A program made the translations under genes and the position numbers. A DNA stretch of 64,000 nt from Alphaproteobacteria bacterium (GTDB lineage Bacteria > Pseudomonadota > Alphaproteobacteria > Bin95): contig JACKII010000003.1 in assembly GCA_020638555.1 (NCBI GenBank), positions 62,001-126,000 on the forward strand, written 5' to 3'. Positions 50,178 to 58,987 of the stretch are shown in pieces. The notes below the pieces were generated by a model. That model did no database searches, was not told where the DNA came from, and worked only from the letters and a program-made list of their open reading frames with translations. Positions within the stretch are counted from its first letter, which is position 1. The number at the start of each line of letters is the position of its first letter.

Positions 50178-50819
50178 ATGACCGTTACCCTCTACGGTGC
50201 CGCCGTCACCCGCGCCGCCCGGAACTATTGGGCCGTCGAAGAACTGGGCATCGACTACGTCAAGAAAGACGTGAACATGGCCAAAGGCGAGCACAAGGCG
50301 CCCGCCTATCTGGCGGTCAACCCGAACGGCAAGCTGCCGGCGATGGTCGACGGCGACCTGACCCTGTTCGAGTCGATGGCGATCAACACCTATCTTGCCG
50401 ATGCCTATGGCCAGGGCAGCCTGCAGCCGGACAGCGCCGCCGACCGGGCGCGCGCCGACCAGTGGGCGCACTGGGTCATGGGCGAGTGCGAAAAGCCGCT
50501 GATCGGCGCCCTGTTCCACACGCTCGGCATCATGGGCTACGCCAAGGATCCGGCGAAGGTGGCGGAGCAGCGCGCGGCGCTGGAAGGGCCGCTCGGCGTG
50601 CTCGACCGCGCCCTGGCCGGCCGGGACTGGCTGGTCGGCGACCGGTTCACCGTGGCCGACCTTAACGTCGCCAGCGTCCTGCATTGGGGACAGATGGCCA
50701 GGCTGGACTGGGCACCGCATCAGAATGTGGCCGCCTGGCTCGACCGCTGTTTTGGCCGGCCGGCGTTCAAGAAGGTCGGGCAACTGGCCAAGGCCGACAT
50801 GGCAAAGATGAACGGATGA
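50178..50819 (+). CDS. glutathione S-transferase family protein
   Basis: A 213-residue GST: TLYGAAVTRAARNYWAVEELGIDY, NPNGKLPAMVDGDLTLFESMAINTYLAD and C-terminal DWLVGDRFTVADLNVASVLHWGQMARLDW. The stop overlaps the next gene (ATGA), tying it to an FAD oxidoreductase. Substrate unknown. Confidence 0.92.
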   Translation: MTVTLYGAAVTRAARNYWAVEELGIDYVKKDVNMAKGEHKAPAYLAVNPNGKLPAMVDGDLTLFESMAINTYLADAYGQGSLQPDSAADRARADQWAHWVMGECEKPLIGALFHTLGIMGYAKDPAKVAEQRAALEGPLGVLDRALAGRDWLVGDRFTVADLNVASVLHWGQMARLDWAPHQNVAAWLDRCFGRPAFKKVGQLAKADMAKMNG

Positions 50820-51955
50820 GCCGAACCGCCGACATCGTCATCATCGGCGGCGGCATGGCCGGCGCCTCGGCCGGGTATTTCCTGGCCGGCCGAGGTCGGA
50901 GGGTCGTGCTGCTGGAGCGCGAGGAGCGGTGTGGCTATCACACCACCGGCCGCTCCGCCGCGCTCTACAGCCAGGCCTACGGCAACCCGGCCATCTGCGC
51001 GCTCACAATCGCCGGCGAGGCGTTCTACGACAACCCGCCGGCAGGCTTTGCCGACCACCCGCTGCTCTCGCCCCGCGGCGCCCTGTTCGTCGGCCGGGCC
51101 GACCAGAGCGCGGCGGTGGAAGCCGCGGTGAAGGAAGGCCAGGCGCTGGTGCCGTCGGTGCGCCTGCTGGACGCGGCCGAGGCGCGGGCGATCTCCCCTG
51201 CCCTGCGCCCGGACTATGTCGCCTGCGCCGGCTGGGAGCCGAACGCACGCGACATCGACGTGGACGCGCTACACCAGGGCTTCCTGCGCGGTCTGCGCGC
51301 GCAGGGGGGCGAGGTGGTGGTCAATGCCGAGGTGCAGGCGCTGGAGCGCTCGGGCGGTCAGTGGCGCGTGCGCACCGGTGCGGGCGAGTTCTCGGCGCCG
51401 ATCGTTGTGAACGCCGCCGGCGCCTGGGCCGATACCATCGGGCGAATGGCGGGTTGCCGGCCGGTCGGCTGCGTGCCGAAGCGGCGCACGGCGTTTCTGT
51501 TCGAACCGCCGGCCTCCATGGACAGCAGAAACTGGCCGCTGACCGTCGACGTGGACGAGCAGTGGTATTTCAAGCCCGACGCCGGCCTGTTGCTGGGCTC
51601 CCCCGCCGACGAGACGCCGGTGGAGCCGCACGACGCCTATCCGGAGGAGATGGACATCGCGCTGGGCGCCGACCGCATCCAGGCCGCGAGCACGCTGGAA
51701 ATCCGGGCGATCAAGCACAGTTGGGCCGGCCTGCGCAGCTTCGTCGCCGACAAGACGCCGGTCGCGGGCTATGCCCCCGCCCAAGAGGGCTTTTTCTGGC
51801 TTTGCGGCCAGGGCGGCTACGGCATCCAGACCGCGCCGGGGCTCGGCGCCGCGGCGGCGGCCCTGGTCGAGGGCGAGGACCTGCCCGAAGCGGTGCGCGG
51901 CCTCGGCCTGACCGCCGCCGCGCTGGCACCGGAGCGGCTGTTCGCCAAGGGGTGA
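50816..51955 (+). CDS. FAD-dependent oxidoreductase (DAO type)
   Basis: A 379-residue DadA/glycine oxidase-like flavoprotein: IVIIGGGMAGASAGYFLAGRGRRVVLLERE, HTTGRSAALYSQAYG, VVNAAGAWADTIGRMAG and a closing WLCGQGGYGIQTAPGLGAAAAALVEG. It probably oxidises an amine or hydroxy acid in the cytoplasm. It begins in the ATGA of the GST gene. Confidence 0.9.
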   Translation: MSRTADIVIIGGGMAGASAGYFLAGRGRRVVLLEREERCGYHTTGRSAALYSQAYGNPAICALTIAGEAFYDNPPAGFADHPLLSPRGALFVGRADQSAAVEAAVKEGQALVPSVRLLDAAEARAISPALRPDYVACAGWEPNARDIDVDALHQGFLRGLRAQGGEVVVNAEVQALERSGGQWRVRTGAGEFSAPIVVNAAGAWADTIGRMAGCRPVGCVPKRRTAFLFEPPASMDSRNWPLTVDVDEQWYFKPDAGLLLGSPADETPVEPHDAYPEEMDIALGADRIQAASTLEIRAIKHSWAGLRSFVADKTPVAGYAPAQEGFFWLCGQGGYGIQTAPGLGAAAAALVEGEDLPEAVRGLGLTAAALAPERLFAKG

Positions 51956-51995
51956 GCGCGGGCGCGCACGCCAAGCGAAAGCGCCCCCATTCGAC

Positions 51996-52100
51996 CTTTC
52001 CCGGAACTGGCGAAGCCGGTATCCGGGACCTCCGGCCGGGCCACGCTCCAGCGGTTGCGCCCCTCCCCGGCGGGAGATCCCGGCCCTGCGGCCGGGAAAG
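51996..52100. repeat. family C palindromic repeat, copy 3
   Basis: About 105 bp. Arms CTTTCCCGG / CCGGGAAAG, with CCGGTATCCGGGACCTCCGG and GAGATCCCGGCCCTGCGGCC inside. It differs at only a few positions from the next copy, 186 bp away. Confidence 0.9.
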
Positions 52101-52181
52101 CGATGAAGAGGGGGTAGCGCAAACGCAGACGCAACCTTGCGAACCGCAGCTCAAAACCAGCATGACCCCGCCCCATTCGAG

Positions 52182-52287
52182 CTCTCCCGGAACCGGCGGA
52201 GCCGGTATCCGGGACCTCCGGCCGGGGCACGCTCCAGCGGTTGCGCCCCTCCCCGGCGAGAGATCCCGGCCCTGCGGCCGGGAAAGC
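52182..52287. repeat. family C palindromic repeat, copy 4
   Basis: About 106 bp, in direct tandem with copy 3 and near-identical, including the shared CACGCTCCAGCGGTTGCGCC centre. The close identity suggests a recent duplication. Confidence 0.9.
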
Positions 52288-52423
52288 GAAGAAAAGGGGA
52301 AAGCGACGACGGCAGATGGCCGAGACGGAGAACGGCAGCCTTGACTCGCGTGCGGTGTTTCCATCCGGCGGCCGATGCCACTACGCTTGCCGGCAACCGA
52401 TCCTCCTATCTGGAAACGCCCTC

Positions 52424-53995
52424 ATGTCCCCAACGCCCCCGACCGCGCGCGACCGCGCCGCCGGCATCGCCGCCGCCAAGGCCACCACCCTCGACAAGCA
52501 GCGCCCGGAGGCGATGGCGAAACGCACGCGCGACGGCAAGCTCTCCGCCCGGCAGCGGATCGACGGCCTGCTGGACGCCGGCAGCTTTCTGGAGACCGGC
52601 GGCCTCGCCGCGCCGCATCACGACAACCCCTGGAACCAGGGGCTGACGGCACCGGCGGACGGCATTGTCACTGGCGCGGGCCGGGTCGGCGGGCGGCCGG
52701 TCGTGGTTGTCGCCCACGATTTCACGGTGCATGGCGGCTCGGTCGGCGTGGCCGGCAGTGCCAAGAACAACCGCGCCATCGAGCGCGCGACCGAGGCCGG
52801 CCTGCCGCTGGTCATGCTGGTCGAAGGCGGCGGCCATCGCATCCAGGACGGTCAGAACTCCCGCCATTTCGCGGCCGGCAGCCGGGTATTTCACCTGCTG
52901 GGCATGAATTCCGGCTGGACGCCGATGGCGGTGGCCGTGATGGGCGCGGGCTTTGCCGGCCCCTCCAACTATGCGAGCCTTGCCGATTTCGTCGTCATGG
53001 TGCGCGGCGGCTCGCAGATGGGCATGGCCGGGCCGGCCCTGGTCAAGGCCGGCATCGGCGAGACCATCGACAAGGAGGCGCTGGGCGGCGCCAAGCTCCA
53101 GGCCGACAAGTACGGCATTGCCGACCTGGCGGTGGAAACGGAAGCCGAAGTGCTGGACGCGGTGCGCCGCTTCCTCTCCTACCTGCCGTCGAACTCCGCC
53201 GAGCCGCCGCCGCTGGCCGAAGCGGTCGAACCGCCGAACGCGCCGGACGCGCTCTACGACCTGGTACCGGCGGACCAGCGCCAGACCTATGACGTGCGCA
53301 AGGTCATCGACGGCCTGGTCGACGGCGGCAGCCGTTTCGAACTGAAGCCGACCTATGCGCGCAACATCGTCACTGGCTTCGCGCGGCTGGCAGGCCGGCC
53401 GGTGGCGATCGTGGCGAACAATCCGCGCCATCTGGGCGGCATGCTCGATGCCAAGGCCTGCGAGAAGGCGGCGCGCTTCGTGGCGCTGGCCGATGCCTAT
53501 GGCCTGCCGCTCATCACCCTGATCGACATTCCGGGCTTCGCCATCGGCTCGGCGGCGGAAGCGACGGGAATGGCCCGGCGCAGCGGCCGGCTGCTGTTCG
53601 AGATGGCGCATGTGACGGTGCCGCGCCTGTCGCTGTCGCTGCGCAAGGGCTATGGCGCCGGCTATATCGCCATGGGCGGCGGCCGCAGCTTCGACGCCGA
53701 CTACGCCTTCGCCTGGCCGACGGCGGAAATCTGCGCCATGTCGGTGGAAGGCGCGGTGGATGTCGCCTTCCGCCGCGACTACGAGACCGCGCCGGACCCG
53801 ATGGCGCGGCGGCAGGAACTGATCGACGAGACCCGCGCCCGCATCGGCGCCCGCCACGCCGCCGAGGGGTTCGGCATCGACGACATCATCGACCCGGCGG
53901 AAACGCGGGAGGTGTTCATCCGCGCGCTGGCCTCCCTGCCGGCCCGGCGGCCGTTCAAGGGGCCGCCGAAACGCCGGTCGATCTCGCCGATCTGA
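52424..53995 (+). CDS. acyl-CoA carboxylase carboxyltransferase subunit
   Basis: A 523-residue carboxyltransferase of the propionyl/acetyl-CoA carboxylase beta type: RQRIDGLLDAGSF, GRPVVVVAHDFTVHGGSVGVAGSAKNNRAIE, GLPLVMLVEGGGHRIQDGQ, and in the second half ARNIVTGFARLAGRPVAIVANNP, LITLIDIPGFAIGSAAE and KGYGAGYIAMGGG. The biotin carboxylase subunit is not adjacent. Substrate (acetyl, propionyl or branched acyl-CoA) cannot be fixed. Confidence 0.9.
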   Translation: MSPTPPTARDRAAGIAAAKATTLDKQRPEAMAKRTRDGKLSARQRIDGLLDAGSFLETGGLAAPHHDNPWNQGLTAPADGIVTGAGRVGGRPVVVVAHDFTVHGGSVGVAGSAKNNRAIERATEAGLPLVMLVEGGGHRIQDGQNSRHFAAGSRVFHLLGMNSGWTPMAVAVMGAGFAGPSNYASLADFVVMVRGGSQMGMAGPALVKAGIGETIDKEALGGAKLQADKYGIADLAVETEAEVLDAVRRFLSYLPSNSAEPPPLAEAVEPPNAPDALYDLVPADQRQTYDVRKVIDGLVDGGSRFELKPTYARNIVTGFARLAGRPVAIVANNPRHLGGMLDAKACEKAARFVALADAYGLPLITLIDIPGFAIGSAAEATGMARRSGRLLFEMAHVTVPRLSLSLRKGYGAGYIAMGGGRSFDADYAFAWPTAEICAMSVEGAVDVAFRRDYETAPDPMARRQELIDETRARIGARHAAEGFGIDDIIDPAETREVFIRALASLPARRPFKGPPKRRSISPI

Positions 53996-54021
53996 GGAGG
54001 TGCGGGTTTTCGTCCAATCGC

Positions 54022-54116
54022 CATTGCGAGCCGCAGGCGAAGCAATCCAGCCAGGCGGCAGAGCGAAAGGCGGCGTTGCCTGGATTGCTTCGTTGCCCTA
54101 CGGGCGCCTCGCAATG
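54022..54116. repeat. family A palindromic repeat, copy 2
   Basis: Ends CATTGCGAG / CTCGCAATG, inner arms GAAGCAATCCAG / CTGGATTGCTTC. It lies between convergent genes; related to 17731-17832. Confidence 0.85.
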
Positions 54117-54177
54117 ACGCCGTCGTGGAAGGCAGCGCCTCGCAAGGATGCCGGTCGGCGGGGCAGTCGAAGGCCCC

Positions 54178-55116
54178 TCAGAGCTTCGGCACGATGGCGT
54201 CGGCGAAGCGGTCCATCTGCTCCATCTGTGCGGCGGCGCTGTCGCCGCGATAGCGGACGATGATCTTCTGGAAGCCGGCATCCAGGATGGCTTTCAGGTC
54301 GTCGACGATCTGGGCCTCGGAGCCGCTGCCCATGTCGCGCGTGCCGAATGGGCCGACCTTCGGCTCGCCGGGGGCGATGAAGATTTTGTAGACCCGTTGC
54401 AGATCGTCGAAACGCCGCCCCTGCTCCGCGCAGATGCGCTGCAACGCCGCCAGCCGCTCCGGCATTTCGTTGCGGCCGAGGGCGACGGCGAGCCAGCCGT
54501 CATTGCGGGCGACCCGGCGCAGCGCCGGGTTGGAGACGCCGCCGATCAGCACCGGCGGATGCGGTCGCTGCACCGAGCCCGGCACCGAATGCACCGGCGG
54601 GAAGCGGTAGGTCTCGCCCTCATAGGCAACGGCGCCGCCGGCACTCATGGCCTTGAAGATTTCCAGATACTCGTCCGTCGCCTTGCCGCGCAGTGCGAAG
54701 TCGGCGGTATCCAGCACCTCGAACTCCTCGCGCAGCCAGCCGACGCCGGCGCCCAGGATCACCCGGCCGCCGGAGAACTGGTCGATGGTGATGAGCATGC
54801 GCGCCAGCAGCACCGGGTTGCGATACGGAATGATGAGGACCGCCGTGCCGATCTTCACGCGGCTGGTCGCGCCCGCCAGCACGCCCATGGCCGCGATCGG
54901 CTCCAGCAACGGGTCGGCGGTGGGGGCGGGAAAGCGGCCGTCGGCGCTGAACGGGTATTGCGAGGCGAACGCCGTCGGGAACACCACATGGTCGGCGAGC
55001 CAGATCGACTCGAATCCGGCGCTCTCGGCGAATTGCGCGAGCGTGGTGATGGTCTCCGGCTGGGCGAGCGGCCCGTAAATGCCGACATCGAGGCCGAACT
55101 GCTCCAGGCTGGCCAT
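54178..55116 (-). CDS. LLM class (luciferase-like) F420/FMN-dependent oxidoreductase
   Basis: A 312-residue TIM-barrel: FGLDVGIYGPLAQPETITTLAQFAESAGFESIWLADHVVFPT, VKIGTAVLIIPYRNPVLLARMLITIDQFSGGRVILGAGVGWLREEFE and HPPVLIGGVSNPALRRVA. This resembles the group often called probable F420-dependent, but whether F420 or FMN is used cannot be told here. Substrate unknown. Confidence 0.88.
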   Translation of the reverse strand: MASLEQFGLDVGIYGPLAQPETITTLAQFAESAGFESIWLADHVVFPTAFASQYPFSADGRFPAPTADPLLEPIAAMGVLAGATSRVKIGTAVLIIPYRNPVLLARMLITIDQFSGGRVILGAGVGWLREEFEVLDTADFALRGKATDEYLEIFKAMSAGGAVAYEGETYRFPPVHSVPGSVQRPHPPVLIGGVSNPALRRVARNDGWLAVALGRNEMPERLAALQRICAEQGRRFDDLQRVYKIFIAPGEPKVGPFGTRDMGSGSEAQIVDDLKAILDAGFQKIIVRYRGDSAAAQMEQMDRFADAIVPKL

Positions 55117-55176
55117 GGGCGGTTTCCTTCCGTTGGTTGGTGGGCGACGCCGGTCAGCGCCCCTTCTCTAGCCCGC

Positions 55177-55264
55177 TTCATCCCGAGTGGCGCCGCAGGC
55201 GCGTATCGAGGGACACGCAGGCGCCCGCCCCTCGATACGGCGCGTTGCGCCCACTCGGGGTGAA
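55177..55264. repeat. family B palindromic repeat, copy 2
   Basis: Outer arms TTCATCCCGAGTGG / CCACTCGGGGTGAA, inner GCGTATCGAGGG / CCCCTCGATACGGC. It lies between the LLM gene start and the phosphoesterase stop. Confidence 0.85.
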
Positions 55265-55299
55265 ACGAGAGGCGGGCGACCGAAGGGCCCGCGTCGGCC

Positions 55300-55875
55300 T
55301 TACACCGTGTAGTCGATGATCCTGACATCGCCGGCGGCCAAGTCCAGCACCGCGCACGACAATTGGCGGCCGTTGCGGGTGTCGCGGGCGTCGCCGGCGG
55401 AGCCGGGGTTGACCACCAGCACGTCGCCGAAACGCTCCGCCACCTGCTGGTGGGTGTGGCCGTAGAGGACGATGTCAGCACCGGCCTCGCCGAAGCGCCG
55501 CAGGTCGCGGGAGCCGGGCAGGACATAGTCGCCATAGGGCTCCCACGGCGTCGAATGTACCATGAGGATGCGCTGGCCGCAGCGCTCCAACTCCATCCGG
55601 TAGGGCTGCGCTTCCAGCCAGGCCACCAGATCCTGGTCGACCCAGGCCGCGGCCCGCGCCCGCTCGCCCTGGGGGCCGAGAAACCCCCATTCGTGGTTGC
55701 CGAGAATGGTCGGAATCTCGTGCTCGCGCAGCCAGCCGATCACCTCGTTGGAAAAGCGATAGTCGTAGATGCTGTCGCCGAGGCACAACAACTCGTCCAC
55801 CGCGCCCATCAGGTCGACGGCCTTTTGCAGCCCCGCCATATTGCCGTGGATGTCGGAGACAATGCCGATTTTCAC
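55300..55875 (-). CDS. YfcE-like metallophosphoesterase
   Basis: A 191-residue calcineurin-like enzyme: KIGIVSDIHGN (D-x-H), LCLGDSIYDY, ILGNHEWG, MVHSTPWEPYGDYVLP and VLYGHTHQQVAERFGDVLVVNPGSAG. The start is a GTG that overlaps the purD stop as GTGA, so translation is coupled. Substrate unknown; small phosphodiesters are usual for the family. Confidence 0.88.
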   Translation of the reverse strand: MKIGIVSDIHGNMAGLQKAVDLMGAVDELLCLGDSIYDYRFSNEVIGWLREHEIPTILGNHEWGFLGPQGERARAAAWVDQDLVAWLEAQPYRMELERCGQRILMVHSTPWEPYGDYVLPGSRDLRRFGEAGADIVLYGHTHQQVAERFGDVLVVNPGSAGDARDTRNGRQLSCAVLDLAAGDVRIIDYTV

Positions 55876-57191
55876 CCGGCCTTCTCCGGGGTGTCGGCCT
55901 CCGGGGTGCCGGCCTCCGGGGTGCCGGTCTCGCGGCCGGCGATGTCGCGGCGGCAGAACCCGTCCGGCCAGTCGATCCGGTCGATGGCGCTGTAGGCGCG
56001 GGCGGCCGCCTCTGGGATCGAGGGCCCGAGGCCGGTCACGCCCAGCACCCGGCCGCCGGTCGCCAGCACCCGGCCCTCGTCCATGGCCGTGCCGGCGTGG
56101 AAGACGATCACGTCCCACACCTCCGACAGAATGCCGAGGCCGCGGATTTCCGTGCCCTTCCGATAGGCGCCGGGATAGCCGTTCGCGGCCATGACCACGC
56201 ACACCGCGGCCTCGTCGTACCAGCGCAGGTCGAACTGGTCGAGCACACCGTCGCGGGCGGCGAACATGGCCGGGATCAGGTCCGATTGCAGGCGCGGCAG
56301 CAGCACCTGCGCCTCCGGATCGCCCAGGCGGCAGTTGAACTCGATCACCTTCGGCCCGTCGGCGGTCAGCATCAGGCCGGCATAGAGCACACCCTTATAC
56401 GGGGCGCCTTCCTTGGCCATCCCCTCCACCACCGGGTTGATGATCTCGCGCATGACGCGCTCGCTCATGGCCTCGTCGACCATGGGGGCGGGAGAATAGG
56501 CGCCCATGCCGCCGGTGTTCGGCCCGGTGTCGCCGTCGCCGACCCGCTTGTGGTCGCGGGCGGTGCCGAAGGGCACGGCGGTCGTGCCGTCCACCAGGGC
56601 AAAGAAGCTGGCCTCCTCGCCTTCCATGAACTCCTCGACCACCACTTCCTGGCCGGCGGTGCCGAACTCGCCCTTGATCATGGCGAGGTCGATGGCGGCC
56701 ACCGCCTCGGCCCGGGTTTCCGGCAGCAGCACGCCCTTGCCGGCGGCCAGCCCGTCGGCCTTGACGACGACACGGCCCGGCTGCTGCGCCACATAGGCCT
56801 TGGCCATGACGGGATCGCGGAAGCGGCGGTATTTGGCGGTCGGCACGCCGTATTTGGCGCAAAGGTCTTTCATGAAGCCCTTGGAGCCCTCGATCTGCGC
56901 CGCGGCGGCGCTGGGGCCGAACGCCTTGACGCCGGCGGCCTCCAGCCGGTCCACCAGGCCGGCGCAGAGCGGCGCTTCCGGGCCGACCACGACCAGATCG
57001 ACGGCGTTGGCCTTGGCAAAGGCGAGAATGCCGTCCAGGTCGTCGGCGGCCAGGTCCGGCAGGCAGCTAGCCTCGCGGGCGATGCCGGCATTGCCGGGGG
57101 CGCACCAGAGCCCATCGCAGAGGGGAGAGGCCGCGATGGCCCAGCAAAGCGCGTGCTCGCGGCCGCCGCTGCCGATCACTAGAAACTTCAC
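55872..57191 (-). CDS. purD: phosphoribosylamine-glycine ligase
   Basis: Second step of purine synthesis (GAR synthetase). The 439 residues include VIGSGGREHALCWA, VVGPEAPLCAGLVDRLEAAGV, VVKADGLAAGKGV, DHKRVGDGDTGPNTGGMGAYSPAP and VIEFNCRLGDPEAQVLLPRL. GTG start at 57191, divergent from xseA with 60 nt between. The C-terminus carries an extra tail GTPEAGTPEADTPEKAG encoded by a 15-nt tandem repeat. The long upstream extension in the same frame is an antisense shadow of xseA. Confidence 0.96.
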   Translation of the reverse strand: MKFLVIGSGGREHALCWAIAASPLCDGLWCAPGNAGIAREASCLPDLAADDLDGILAFAKANAVDLVVVGPEAPLCAGLVDRLEAAGVKAFGPSAAAAQIEGSKGFMKDLCAKYGVPTAKYRRFRDPVMAKAYVAQQPGRVVVKADGLAAGKGVLLPETRAEAVAAIDLAMIKGEFGTAGQEVVVEEFMEGEEASFFALVDGTTAVPFGTARDHKRVGDGDTGPNTGGMGAYSPAPMVDEAMSERVMREIINPVVEGMAKEGAPYKGVLYAGLMLTADGPKVIEFNCRLGDPEAQVLLPRLQSDLIPAMFAARDGVLDQFDLRWYDEAAVCVVMAANGYPGAYRKGTEIRGLGILSEVWDVIVFHAGTAMDEGRVLATGGRVLGVTGLGPSIPEAAARAYSAIDRIDWPDGFCRRDIAGRETGTPEAGTPEADTPEKAG

Positions 57192-57251
57192 GCCGGAATT
57201 CTCCGCTTGGCATCTGTCACAATCGAGGCGGGTCTTGTAGCATCCGCCGCG

Positions 57252-58832
57252 ATGACGACCAACCATACACCACCGCCCGCTGAACCGGGCCTCGACTTTT
57301 CGGCACCCTCCCGGCCGCCGGAGCCCCCTGCTGCGCCCTCGAACCAGCCGGAATTCTCGGTTGGGGAGCTGGCGCGGGCCATTCGCGGCCTGCTGGAGGG
57401 CGAGTTCGGCCGTGTGCGCGTGCGCGGCGAGATCACCGGCTTCAAACGCGCCGGCTCCGGCCATCTGTATTTCCGGCTGAAAGACGAAGACGCCGTGCTG
57501 GACGCGGTCTGCTGGCGCGGTGCGGCCGGCCGGCTGGGCGTGGCGCCGCAAGACGGGCTGGAGGTGATCGCCACCGGCAAGATCACCGGCTATCCCGGCC
57601 GCTCCACCTACCAGATCGTGGTGGAGCAGATGGAGTTGGCGGGCGAAGGCGCGCTGCTGAAACTGCTGGAGGACCGGCGCCGGGCGCTGGCGGCGGAAGG
57701 CCTGTTCGCGGCCGAGCGCAAACGGCCCCTGCCCTTCCTGCCCGGCGTGATCGGCGTCGTCACCTCGCCCACCGGCGCGGTGATTCGCGACATCCTGCAC
57801 CGGCTGCGCGACCGCTTCCCGCGCCGGGTGCTGCTCTGGCCGGTGGCGGTGCAGGGCGAGGCGGCGGCGGCGCAGGTGGCGGCGGCGATCCGCGGCTTCA
57901 ACGCGCTCGCGCCCGGCGACGCGGCGCTGCCACGGCCGGACGTGCTGATCGTGGCGCGCGGCGGCGGCTCGCTGGAGGACCTCTGGGCCTTCAACGAGGA
58001 AATCGTCGTGCGCGCGGCCGCGGATTCGGCGATCCCGCTGATTTCCGCCGTCGGGCACGAGACCGACACGACGCTGATCGACCACGCCGCCGACCGGCGC
58101 GCCCCCACCCCCACCGCCGCCGCCGAGCACGCGGTGCCGGTGCTGAGCGACCTGCTGTTGCGGATCGGCGACCTCGACCGCCGCCTGACCGGCAGCGCGC
58201 TGCGGGGGCTGGAGGAGCGCGGCCTGCGGCTGCAAGGCGCGGCCCGCGGCCTGCCGGCGCCGGGCGATCTGGTGGAACAGGCGGCGCAACGGGTCGACGA
58301 CCAGGCGGAGCGCCTGGCGCTGGCGTTGCGCGGACAGTTGGTCGGGGCGGCGCAGACGCTCCGCGCCACGGCGGCCCGGCTGCGGCATCCGCGGGAAATC
58401 CTGGCGCTGCACGCCCAGTCGCTGACAGCGCAGGGCCGGGCGCTGGACCGGGCGGCGGAACAGGCGGTGCGCGGCGCGGACCATGCCCTGGCGCGCGTCG
58501 ACGCCGCCCGGCGGCTGCCGCGGGCGACCGCCCGCGCGCTGGACGATGCGGAGCGGCGGCTGGTCCATGCGGGCGCGCTGCTGGAGTCCTATTCCTACGA
58601 GCGGGTGCTGGACCGGGGCTTCGTGCTGGTGCGCGGACCGGAGGGTCCGATCACCGACGCCGCCGACGCGACGCCCGGCCTCGCCGTGACGCTGCAATTC
58701 CGCGAGAACCAGACACGCGCGGCGGTGATCCAGGGCGACGCGCCCACCGCCGAGCCGGAGCCGAAACCGGCCAAACGCAAGTCAAAGCGACCGCCCCAGC
58801 CGGGAGACACCCGCCAGGGCAATCTGCTCTGA
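57252..58832 (+). CDS. xseA: exodeoxyribonuclease VII large subunit
   Basis: A 526-residue nuclease subunit. N-terminal OB fold (EFSVGELARAIRGLLEGEFGRVRVRGEITGFKRAGSGHLYFRLKDEDAVL), catalytic domain with GVVTSPTGAVIRDILHRLRDRFP, DVLIVARGGGSLEDLWAFNEE and SAVGHETDTTLIDHAADRRAPTPTAAAE, then a long coiled-coil and a basic tail. The ATG at 57252 was taken; an upstream in-frame start at 57207 would run into the purD leader. xseB is not beside it. Confidence 0.95.
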   Translation: MTTNHTPPPAEPGLDFSAPSRPPEPPAAPSNQPEFSVGELARAIRGLLEGEFGRVRVRGEITGFKRAGSGHLYFRLKDEDAVLDAVCWRGAAGRLGVAPQDGLEVIATGKITGYPGRSTYQIVVEQMELAGEGALLKLLEDRRRALAAEGLFAAERKRPLPFLPGVIGVVTSPTGAVIRDILHRLRDRFPRRVLLWPVAVQGEAAAAQVAAAIRGFNALAPGDAALPRPDVLIVARGGGSLEDLWAFNEEIVVRAAADSAIPLISAVGHETDTTLIDHAADRRAPTPTAAAEHAVPVLSDLLLRIGDLDRRLTGSALRGLEERGLRLQGAARGLPAPGDLVEQAAQRVDDQAERLALALRGQLVGAAQTLRATAARLRHPREILALHAQSLTAQGRALDRAAEQAVRGADHALARVDAARRLPRATARALDDAERRLVHAGALLESYSYERVLDRGFVLVRGPEGPITDAADATPGLAVTLQFRENQTRAAVIQGDAPTAEPEPKPAKRKSKRPPQPGDTRQGNLL

Positions 58833-58884
58833 GACCGAGACCGGGTGGCTGCGCCCCACACCCCTGCCCCACCCATCGCCGCCA

Positions 58885-58920
58885 CCCTCGATACGGCGTT
58901 ATGCGCCTACTCGGGATGAA
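58885..58920. repeat. family B half-repeat
   Basis: CCCTCGATACGGCGTTATGC followed by GCCTACTCGGGATGAA matches only the right half of the copy at 55177-55264. Confidence 0.7.
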
Positions 58921-58987
58921 AGGTCAGGGGGAAGGCGTCCTGCGGTGAAGCGGGCGGTGGGTGCGGAGCTTGCACGACCGCCGAGGA

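Larger units (their letters stand above)
51956..52423. other. 468-bp gene-free region with tandem family C repeats
   Basis: Two near-identical palindromic units (next entries) occupy nearly half of it. The frames that cross it are repeat-driven and encode no recognised product. The promoter of the carboxyltransferase should lie in the last 130 nt. Confidence 0.6.

Noticed and set aside
57192..58697. N-terminal extension of purD to a 941-residue protein
   Set aside because: The added part is antisense to xseA; the conserved PurD start is the GTG at 57191.
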